The position numbers were made by a program, and so were the translations under genes. A stretch of 48,083 nt of DNA from Granulicoccus phenolivorans DSM 17626 = NBRC 107789 = JCM 15570 (GTDB taxonomy: Bacteria; Actinomycetota; Actinomycetes; Propionibacteriales; Propionibacteriaceae), in NCBI RefSeq assembly GCF_000423085.1, contig NZ_AUHH01000033.1, positions 1 through 48,083 of the forward strand. The letters are read 5' to 3'. How positions within the stretch are numbered: the first letter of the stretch is position 1; every line of letters begins with the position of its first letter. Below the pieces are notes generated by a model, which saw nothing but the letters and a program-made list of their open reading frames with translations, did not search any database and was not told the origin of the DNA. Positions 42,328-48,083 of the stretch are shown piece by piece.

Positions 42328-43215
42328 TCAGGGTTCGGGGTCGAATTCGTGCAAGGTCCCGGTTCGGACCTTGGCTCCGTGGGCCGCAGCGCGCGATTCC
42401 ACGATGTCGATGATTCGGACGGCGGATTCCTCCAGGGCCGTCCGGGTCGTATCGAGCACCGGCGCTCCGAGCCGCTTCTGGACCGCGGTGATCTCGTCGA
42501 GTTCTTCGACGATCCGGCCCAGATCGGTATAGCCGTCCTTGCGTCGGCTGCGCCCGCCCATCGCGGCGACCCGGCGTTCGCGGATCTGCTGCAGGCGTTC
42601 GGGATGGATCGTCAGGCCGACGATGCGCCAGCGTTCGATCTCGAAGAGTTCCTTGGGCGGCTCGAGGCCGGCCACCAGGGGGATGTTCGCGGTCCGGAAC
42701 CCGAGGTAGCCCAGGTACATCGACAGCGGGGTCTTGCCGCAGCGGGACGCGGCGATGATCACGATCTCGGCGTCCTTGAGCCGGTGGGTGAGCTGCCCGT
42801 CGTCGTGCCGGATCGCGAACTCCATCGCCGCGATCCGGGTGAAGTAGTCGGTGTCGACGCTGACCGGGCGGGCCGCGGCCAGGTCCGGGCTGCTGCCCAG
42901 GGCGGACTCGAGCTGCCGCAGCGCCGGACCGAGCGAATCGATGTGCTCCAGGCCCATCTCGCGGCAGGCCTCGGCGACCATGTCGCGCAGTACCTGGTCG
43001 ACCAGGGTGGTGAACACGGCCACCTTCATGGTGGCGGCGTCCTCCTTGATGTCCTCGAAGATCGGGAACAGCTTCTCCGGCGACGTCACCCGCGGATGCC
43101 GGATGAGCCGGAAGATGTGATGCGGAAATTGGGCCTGACAAGCGCGGGCGAGCCGGGCTGCGGTCTCGCCCGTGGAATCAGCGATCACATGGATCCGCAG
43201 CGATTCATCCGGCAT
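42328..43215 (-). CDS. PPDK/PEP-synthase regulatory kinase-pyrophosphorylase (DUF299 family)
   Basis: A 295-aa bifunctional regulator that phosphorylates, with ADP, and dephosphorylates, with Pi, the threonine next to the active-site histidine of PPDK. Family marks: VIADSTGETAARLARA (about 10-25), the P-loop-like IIAASRCGKTPLSMYLGYLG (about 153-172), NIPLVAGLEPP and GLTIHPERLQQIRERR (about 199-214). It sits directly upstream of ppdK on the same strand, which supports the assignment. TAGGTT lies exactly 6 nt before the ATG on the minus strand, with no ribosome site. Confidence 0.94.
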   Translation of the reverse strand: MPDESLRIHVIADSTGETAARLARACQAQFPHHIFRLIRHPRVTSPEKLFPIFEDIKEDAATMKVAVFTTLVDQVLRDMVAEACREMGLEHIDSLGPALRQLESALGSSPDLAAARPVSVDTDYFTRIAAMEFAIRHDDGQLTHRLKDAEIVIIAASRCGKTPLSMYLGYLGFRTANIPLVAGLEPPKELFEIERWRIVGLTIHPERLQQIRERRVAAMGGRSRRKDGYTDLGRIVEELDEITAVQKRLGAPVLDTTRTALEESAVRIIDIVESRAAAHGAKVRTGTLHEFDPEP

Positions 43216-43221
43216 GGGGTC

Positions 43222-43227
43222 AACCTA
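43222..43227 (-). promoter_or_regulatory. -10-like hexamer TAGGTT, leaderless arrangement
   Basis: On the minus strand TAGGTT is followed by GACCCC and then the ATG at 43215, a 6-nt gap. It would drive the regulator-ppdK pair. Confidence 0.55.
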
Positions 43228-43266
43228 CCGGGGGTGAGCGGGATCACGCATTCTGGTTCCATCAGA

Positions 43267-43272
43267 AAGAAT
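43267..43272 (+). promoter_or_regulatory. -10-like hexamer AAGAAT, leaderless arrangement
   Basis: AAGAAT is followed by 6 nt (GGCCCG) and then the GTG at 43279. No ribosome site is visible. Confidence 0.45.
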
Positions 43273-43278
43273 GGCCCG

Positions 43279-44295
43279 GTGACCCAGGTTCCCGATCCCC
43301 CGCCCGAACCCGCCGCCGGGCTCGATCCGGTGGATCGGCTGCTGATCGACGAAATGCCCCCTGCCCCGGGCCGGCTGCTGGTCCTGGATGCCCCCGAGTT
43401 GGCGAACGCCCTGGCCGCGGAGCATCCGGTGGTCGGCTGGTGCGACTCGCTGCTGGCCGAACAGCGGCTGCGGGTCCCGGTGGTCGATCCGGCGACCGCG
43501 ACCGTCGACACCGTGCTGATGCGTACGCCGAAGGCGGTCGGCGCGCTGGGCGAGTACGCCGAGTGGGTCGCCCGGGACGACATCGCACTGCTGGCCGGCG
43601 GCCGGGTCAAGTATCTGACCCACTCGATGAACGACGCACTCGCCGCCCGCTTCGGCAGCGTCCGGGCCAGCCTCGGCCGGCAGAAGTCCCGGGTGCTGCA
43701 TGCCCGACAGCCGCGACCGGGCACGCCGACCTGGCCCCGCCGGGCGACCGTCGACCTGCCGCCGGCCCTGGGCGGGCCACTGGTCCTCAGCGCCCACGGG
43801 GGCACCTTCGCCGGCACCCGGATCGACCCCGGCACCCGGGTCCTGGTCGACCTGCTGGACCGGCTCCCGGCCGCGACCCCGGCGCTCGACCTGGGCAGTG
43901 GCAACGGGACGCTGAGTGCGTTGCTGGCCCGCCGTGGGCATCCGGTCACCGCGCTCGATGAGTCCTGGGCGGCGACCGCGGCGACCCGGGAAACCCTGGC
44001 CGCCAACGGGCTGACCGGGACGGTCCGACGGGCCGACGGGCTCACCGGGCTGCCCACCGGATCGGTTCCGCTGATCGTGTGCAATCCGCCCTTCCACGTC
44101 GGGACCGCGAAGGATTCCGGGCCGGCGTACGCGATGATCGAGCAGGCGGCGCGGGTCCTCGAACCGGGCGGGGAACTGTGGCTGGTGTTCAACGCGCACC
44201 TGCCCTACCTGCCGACCCTGCGGCGCCGGATCGGGCCGACCGAGATCGTCAGCCGGCACCCGAAATACCTGGTGACGCGCTCGGTCCGGGGCTGA
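43279..44295 (+). CDS. RsmC/RlmG-type methyltransferase
   Basis: A 338-aa two-domain protein. The N-terminal half is a degenerate methyltransferase-like domain (VVDPATATVDTVLMRTPKA, about 71-90). The C-terminal half is an active Rossmann methyltransferase: ALDLGSGNGTLSALLARRG (about 203-221) binds S-adenosylmethionine, and IVCNPPFHVG (about 267-276) is the NPPF catalytic loop of guanine-N2 methyltransferases. It probably modifies a guanosine in 16S or 23S rRNA; which one cannot be told. The GTG at 43279 lies 6 nt after AAGAAT. It is divergent from the PPDK regulator. Confidence 0.9.
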   Translation: MTQVPDPPPEPAAGLDPVDRLLIDEMPPAPGRLLVLDAPELANALAAEHPVVGWCDSLLAEQRLRVPVVDPATATVDTVLMRTPKAVGALGEYAEWVARDDIALLAGGRVKYLTHSMNDALAARFGSVRASLGRQKSRVLHARQPRPGTPTWPRRATVDLPPALGGPLVLSAHGGTFAGTRIDPGTRVLVDLLDRLPAATPALDLGSGNGTLSALLARRGHPVTALDESWAATAATRETLAANGLTGTVRRADGLTGLPTGSVPLIVCNPPFHVGTAKDSGPAYAMIEQAARVLEPGGELWLVFNAHLPYLPTLRRRIGPTEIVSRHPKYLVTRSVRG

Positions 44296-44337
44296 GTGTC
44301 GCCGGAATCACACCGCACCGTCCACAGCGCTGCGCCT

Positions 44338-44362
44338 TTTTCCACAGGACAGCCGTGGAAAA
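44338..44362. promoter_or_regulatory. Inverted repeat TTTTCCAC/GTGGAAAA in the ywiC promoter
   Basis: An 8-bp inverted repeat with a 9-nt spacer, positioned just before the -10-like TAGACT and overlapping the -35 region. It could be a repressor operator, or the terminator hairpin of the methyltransferase gene. Confidence 0.4.
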
Positions 44363-44366
44363 TCTC

Positions 44367-44372
44367 TAGACT
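44367..44372 (+). promoter_or_regulatory. -10 hexamer TAGACT, leaderless arrangement
   Basis: TAGACT ends 6 nt before the ATG at 44379. The intervening GAGGTC resembles a ribosome site but is too close to the ATG to act as one in a normal way. Confidence 0.5.
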
Positions 44373-44378
44373 GAGGTC

Positions 44379-45188
44379 ATGACGACCCTGGCGCGCCCGC
44401 GACCCCGGAACCGCCGGTCCCGTGCCGGCTGGATCCCGAATCAGCACGGCGCCTGGGCGATGCTGCTCACCCCGTATCTGCTGGGGGTGACCCAGCGGGT
44501 CCTCGCCGGGGGATGGTCGGCGCATCTGCTGCCGCTGTTCGGGACGTGGTTGTTCGGCTATTTCGCCTTCTTCGCCGCCTCGCAGTGGCTGAAGTCGCAT
44601 CGCCAGCCCCGATTCCGCCGCCCGATGCTCACCTGGACCGCGGTCGCGGCCGGGTTCGGGGTGCTCACGCTGCTGTGGGGTACGCCGGTGCTGCTCACCT
44701 GGGTCCCGGCGTACGCCGTGCTGCTGACTCCGGCCCTGGTGCTGGCGTGGCGCCGCCACGAACGCGACCTGCTGGGCGGGTTGCTGACCACCGCCGCGGC
44801 GTCGTTGATGGCGCAGACGGTCCGCTTCGACAGTGCCCCGGCCGCGCTGGGGTCGTCCTGGCTGCTCCCGCTGGTGTGTTTCGGGTACTTCTTCGGCACG
44901 GTGCTCTACGTCAAGACGCTGATCCGCGAGCGCGGCAGCCGGCCCTGGTTGGCCGCCTCGATCGGGTACCACGCCGCCGGCGCGCTCGGCTTCGCAGTCG
45001 CCGCCGCGCTGGGAGCGGTCTCGATCTGGGTGCCGGTGTTCTTCGCCGCGCTGACCGCCCGGGCGGCGCTGGTGCCCCTGCTCGGTCCCGGGCGCGGGCG
45101 TACGGTCACCCCGAAGCAGGCCGGCATCGGCGAGGCGGTCGCGACTGTGGTGCTGGTCGGCCTGGTGCTCGGGCTCGGGCTGGGCTGA
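44379..45188 (+). CDS. YwiC-like family membrane protein
   Basis: A 269-aa polytopic protein of the YwiC-like family. The signature WIPNQHGAWAMLLTPYLLG (about 18-36) opens the first helix, followed by about eight further helices, with the loop ASQWLKSHRQPRFRRP near 68 and LPLVCFGYFFGTVLYVKTLIRERGS (about 163-187). The family function is unknown; Bacillus YwiC lies in a nitrate/anaerobic region, but nothing here supports that role. ATG at 44379, 6 nt after TAGACT. Inverted repeat at 44338-44362 lies upstream. Confidence 0.9.
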   Translation: MTTLARPRPRNRRSRAGWIPNQHGAWAMLLTPYLLGVTQRVLAGGWSAHLLPLFGTWLFGYFAFFAASQWLKSHRQPRFRRPMLTWTAVAAGFGVLTLLWGTPVLLTWVPAYAVLLTPALVLAWRRHERDLLGGLLTTAAASLMAQTVRFDSAPAALGSSWLLPLVCFGYFFGTVLYVKTLIRERGSRPWLAASIGYHAAGALGFAVAAALGAVSIWVPVFFAALTARAALVPLLGPGRGRTVTPKQAGIGEAVATVVLVGLVLGLGLG

Positions 45189-45317
45189 CCCCGGCCGAAC
45201 CGGTGCCCTGGATCATCCGGTGCCCCTGAATCATCGGGCCATCCCGGAAGCCCCGACCCGGTGGCGCGCTCGGTACCATTTCCCGAAGACCAGCCGACCC
45301 CCACCAGCTAGGCAATC

Positions 45318-46181
45318 GTGTACGAACGCACTCAGGCAGGAATCGAGGGTCACAGCAGCGGCACCGTGCCCGGCGGCGGCAGCTTCGTGATCCACGACCG
45401 CGGCGCGCAGATCGCCGCATGGAGTCCCGGTTCCCAACCGGTGATCTGGTACAGCCGGGAGAACATCTACCAACCCGGGCCGACCGTGCATTCGGGGATT
45501 CCGGTCTGCTTCCCGTGGTTCGCCGAGGGGCCGAGCCGCACCCCGTACACGCCGCGACACGGCTTCGCCCATGAGGTCGACTGGCACCTGGTTCGCAGCG
45601 AGATCAGTGACGGCGAGGTCACCCAGGAGTGGAGCTGCACCGAGGCCGACGTCGCCGATCGTCGCTTCTTCACCCACCCGTTCCTGGCCCGGACGCAGTA
45701 CCGCTTCGGCCCCGAACTGGAGTTGCGGCTGCGGGTGCACAACACCGGCACCGATTCCTTCAGCTACGAGGGCGGCCTGATCCCGCACCTGCGCGTCGGC
45801 CAGGTGGCGCGGGCCGGGATCGACGGCCTGGGCGGAGCGGACCTGGTCGACCTGCAGACCGGCCGGGAGGACACCCAGGTGGGCACCCTGCACATCCCGG
45901 GCGGGCACCAGCTGGACCAGATGTTCGAATCGACCCAGCCGGTGGTGATCTCCGATCCGGTGCTGCATCGCCGGATCATTCTGCGCGGAACCGGTCACTC
46001 GCACATCGCGGTGTGGAACCCGGGCGCCGAACGGGCGGCCACCACCCCCGAACTGACCGAGGAGTGGCCCGAGATGCTGTGTGTGGGATTTTTCCAGCAC
46101 GGGCGTGGGGCGGTGCGGTTGCTGCCGGGTCAGTCGACGGTGCTGATTCTGCGGATCGCGGTCGAGGAGATCCCCGGATGA
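45318..46181 (+). CDS. D-hexose-6-phosphate mutarotase (aldose 1-epimerase family)
   Basis: A 287-aa protein with the galactose-mutarotase-like beta-sandwich, of the YeaD/glucose-6-phosphate 1-epimerase type, which interconverts alpha and beta anomers. Markers: RGAQIAAWSPGSQPVIWYS (about 28-46), GIPVCFPWFAEGPSR (about 60-74), RHGFAH (about 79-84, catalytic-region histidine) and HIAVWNPG near 231. The last catalytic glutamate probably lies in EEWPEMLCVGFF. GTG start; no clear ribosome site. The YhhN gene overlaps its stop by 4 bp (ATGA). Confidence 0.92.
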   Translation: MYERTQAGIEGHSSGTVPGGGSFVIHDRGAQIAAWSPGSQPVIWYSRENIYQPGPTVHSGIPVCFPWFAEGPSRTPYTPRHGFAHEVDWHLVRSEISDGEVTQEWSCTEADVADRRFFTHPFLARTQYRFGPELELRLRVHNTGTDSFSYEGGLIPHLRVGQVARAGIDGLGGADLVDLQTGREDTQVGTLHIPGGHQLDQMFESTQPVVISDPVLHRRIILRGTGHSHIAVWNPGAERAATTPELTEEWPEMLCVGFFQHGRGAVRLLPGQSTVLILRIAVEEIPG

Positions 46182-46852
46182 ACCGACTGCGCTGGATCCC
46201 GTTCCTGCTGGCGGTCGCGGCGAACCTGATCGGGATCGCCGTGGGGCAGACGACGGTGTCGAGTGTCGCCCAGGTCCTGCTGATGCCGACGCTGCTGCTG
46301 GCGGCCCGGAACATCGGTCGGCTGGGGGTCGCCGCGCTGCTGCTGGCCTGGTTGGGCGACACCGTCCCGAGGTTCCTGTCCGGCGATCCGGGGCTGCTGG
46401 CCCTGATCGGCTTCTTCCTGGCCTCGCAGGTGCTGTGGCTGCTCGCCCTGTGGCGCTATCGGCACGACGGCCTGTGGCCCCGGACGTGGGGGCAGTTGTG
46501 GGCCGAGCCGCATCGGTGGTGGACCCTGGCGTACGTCCTGTATCCGCTGGTGATGGTCGCGGTGGTGGTGCCACGCGCGGGCTGGCTGGGCACGGCGGTG
46601 GTGGCGTACGCGCTGGCGGTGGTGCTGATGGCGTACGTGGCGACCGGGCTGGGGCTGTGGGGCACCGTGGCCGGGATCTCCTACGTGGTGTCGGACTCAC
46701 TGCTGGCCCTGCGACTGTTCGGCTTCTGGCCGACCACGCCGACCGTGTCGTTCGCGGTGATGGCGACCTACACGCTGGCCCAGGGGCTGCTGGTGCTGAG
46801 TCTGGGCCGAAAACGGCGCGCCTCGGTCTCGGAGTCGCTGCGCGCCTCTTAG
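46178..46852 (+). CDS. YhhN/lysoplasmalogenase-like membrane protein
   Basis: A 224-aa protein with about seven to eight hydrophobic helices of the YhhN/TMEM86 family, some members of which hydrolyse lysoplasmalogens. The usual helix 2-3 acidic motif is seen in LLLAWLGDTVPRFL (about 56-69), and a second acidic site in GISYVVSDSLLALRLF (about 164-179), matching the two conserved Asp positions of the family. Enzymatic role is inferred only. It is translationally coupled to the mutarotase gene (ATGA overlap); a functional link is not obvious. Confidence 0.88.
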   Translation: MNRLRWIPFLLAVAANLIGIAVGQTTVSSVAQVLLMPTLLLAARNIGRLGVAALLLAWLGDTVPRFLSGDPGLLALIGFFLASQVLWLLALWRYRHDGLWPRTWGQLWAEPHRWWTLAYVLYPLVMVAVVVPRAGWLGTAVVAYALAVVLMAYVATGLGLWGTVAGISYVVSDSLLALRLFGFWPTTPTVSFAVMATYTLAQGLLVLSLGRKRRASVSESLRAS

Positions 46853-46872
46853 CTGAGCGCTAGATACGCGAA

Positions 46873-46878
46873 TAGATT
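46873..46878 (+). promoter_or_regulatory. -10 hexamer TAGATT, leaderless arrangement
   Basis: TAGATT ends exactly 6 nt before the GTG at 46885, with no ribosome-binding site. Confidence 0.5.
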
Positions 46879-46884
46879 GTCCGG

Positions 46885-48081
46885 GTGGATCCGATCAACA
46901 ATCCGTACGCCCCCGGCGCCGGGCAGCGTCCGCCGGAACTGGCCGGCCGCGACGAACAGATGCGCATGTTCGAGGTTGTCGTCGAGCGCATCGGCCGGGG
47001 CCGGCCCGAGCGTTCGATCGTGCTCACCGGGCTGCGCGGGGTCGGCAAGACGGTGCTGCTCAACTCGCTGCGCTCGGCCGCGGTCCGGGCCGGCTGGGGT
47101 ACCGGCAAGTTCGAGGCCCGACCCGATCACGGGATCCGGCGGCCGATCGCGTCGGCGCTGCATGTGGCGGTCCGCGAACTGGGCCATCCCTCCGCCGACG
47201 ACACCCAGCACGTGCTGGGGGTGATCAAGTCCTTCGTGCAGCGCGATGCGCCCGCGGCGGCCAAGCTGAAGGACAAGTGGCAGCCGGGGATCGACGCGGC
47301 CGCGGTGACCGGACGGGCCGACTCCGGGGACATCGAGATCGACCTGGTGGAGCTGCTGACCGATGTCGGCGGGCTGGCCCAGGACGTCGGCAAGGGGATC
47401 GCGATCTTCATCGACGAGATCCAGGACCTGCAGCCCGACGATGTGTCGGCGGTGTGCGCGGCCTGCCATGAACTGTCCCAGACCGGACTGCCGGTGATCG
47501 TGGTCGGGGCCGGGCTGCCGCATGTGCCCGCGGTGTTCTCGGCATCGAAGTCCTATTCGGAGCGGCTGTTCCGGTACTCCCGGATCGATCGACTGGACCG
47601 GGCCGCGGCGGCGCAGGCGCTGCAGGCTCCGGCCGAGGACGAGGGCGCCCACTTCACCGAGGATGCGCTGGCGACGATGTACGAGGCGACCGGGGGTTAC
47701 CCGTACTTCATCCAGGCGTACGGGAAGGTCGCCTGGGATCTGGCCCCGCAGTCCCCGATCACCGCCGACGATGTCGCGATGGCCGCGCCGGAGGCGGAAT
47801 CGGAGCTGGCGATCGGGTTCTTCGGGTCCCGGTTCGAGCGGGCCACCCCCGGGGAGCGGGAGTACCTGCGGGCGATGGCCGATGTGGCGTACGAGAACCC
47901 CGACACCGACGATGAGGCGGTGGCAACCGCGCAGGTCGCCCAGCATCTGGGCCGCAAACCGCAGTCTCTGTCCCCCGCGCGCGATGCCCTGATGAAGAAG
48001 GGCCTGATCTATTCCGGGGAACGGGGTCGGATCGCGTTCACCGTGCCGCACTTCGGACGGTACTTGCGCGCCCAGGGATGA
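46885..48081 (+). CDS. AAA-type ATPase with C-terminal winged-helix-like region
   Basis: A 398-aa ATP-binding protein resembling STAND/ORC-like ATPases common in actinobacteria. Walker A is GLRGVGKT (49-56), Walker B IAIFIDEIQDL (about 173-183), sensor-like VIVVGAGLPHVP (about 206-217), and a lid region GGYPYFIQAYGKVAWDL (about 271-287) typical for the family. The C-terminal 80 residues (EYLRAMADVAYENP, VAQHLGRKPQSLSPARDALMKKGLIY) read as a winged helix. Role and partner are unknown. Its stop overlaps an ATG at 48078 (ATGA), which may start a coupled gene beyond the window. Confidence 0.85.
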   Translation: MDPINNPYAPGAGQRPPELAGRDEQMRMFEVVVERIGRGRPERSIVLTGLRGVGKTVLLNSLRSAAVRAGWGTGKFEARPDHGIRRPIASALHVAVRELGHPSADDTQHVLGVIKSFVQRDAPAAAKLKDKWQPGIDAAAVTGRADSGDIEIDLVELLTDVGGLAQDVGKGIAIFIDEIQDLQPDDVSAVCAACHELSQTGLPVIVVGAGLPHVPAVFSASKSYSERLFRYSRIDRLDRAAAAQALQAPAEDEGAHFTEDALATMYEATGGYPYFIQAYGKVAWDLAPQSPITADDVAMAAPEAESELAIGFFGSRFERATPGEREYLRAMADVAYENPDTDDEAVATAQVAQHLGRKPQSLSPARDALMKKGLIYSGERGRIAFTVPHFGRYLRAQG

Positions 48082-48083
48082 TG

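Overview
The window is high-GC DNA from an actinomycete. The clearest marker is an S-(hydroxymethyl)mycothiol dehydrogenase, because mycothiol is the actinobacterial thiol. An EtfD-type Fe-S oxidoreductase, a DUF6328 protein, GTG starts and many apparently leaderless genes fit the same picture. A Propionibacteriales host is possible but cannot be shown from the sequence alone.

Layout. Positions 1-5961 hold a large type I-E-like CRISPR array (about 60 repeat units, 28-bp repeat, usually 33-bp spacers). It is cut by a complete IS21-family element (578-2812, istA and istB) that sits inside one repeat with a 5-bp target duplication. A 68-bp relic of a different IS21-type element (5826-5893) lies near the degenerate right end. 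The repeat orientation and the decayed right-hand repeats put the leader, and probably the cas genes, beyond the left edge; no cas gene is in the window. From 6187 onwards the content is chromosomal housekeeping and metabolism: a NarL-type two-component system; EtfD-like oxidoreductase; VKOR plus DsbA-like thiol oxidation pair; YchJ-like protein, DMT transporter, FGGY sugar kinase, Nudix and GNAT proteins; a PadR regulator coupled to a CoA-pyrophosphatase-like Nudix gene; a membrane protein/hydrolase pair; YceI plus a DivIVA-like coiled-coil protein; a deazaflavin-dependent nitroreductase-like protein; and the mycothiol formaldehyde-detoxification pair.

A repeat-rich stretch without genes (25783-26700) separates this from an AlkZ-like protein, DUF2277, three VOC-fold genes, a FrnE-like DsbA protein, a GT-B-like protein and DUF6328. 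A tightly overlapping minus-strand cluster (37506 to 32949) combines a sugar-nucleotide epimerase, two GT4 glycosyltransferases and two unrecognised proteins downstream of glpX. The right end carries DedA, pyruvate phosphate dikinase with its regulatory kinase/pyrophosphorylase, an RsmC-type methyltransferase, YwiC-like, hexose-6-phosphate mutarotase, YhhN and an AAA-type ATPase.

How parts work together. glpX, ppdK and the PPDK regulator point to control at the glycolysis/gluconeogenesis boundary. mscR plus the MBL hydrolase form a formaldehyde oxidation route. VKOR plus DsbA form an extracytoplasmic disulfide system. The most unusual material is the history written in the CRISPR array: two different IS21-type elements abut the same position of the repeat, there is a tandem two-spacer duplication, and the first spacer base is almost never A. 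A second signal is a set of eight genes whose -10-like hexamer lies exactly 6 nt before the start codon, which suggests widespread leaderless transcription.
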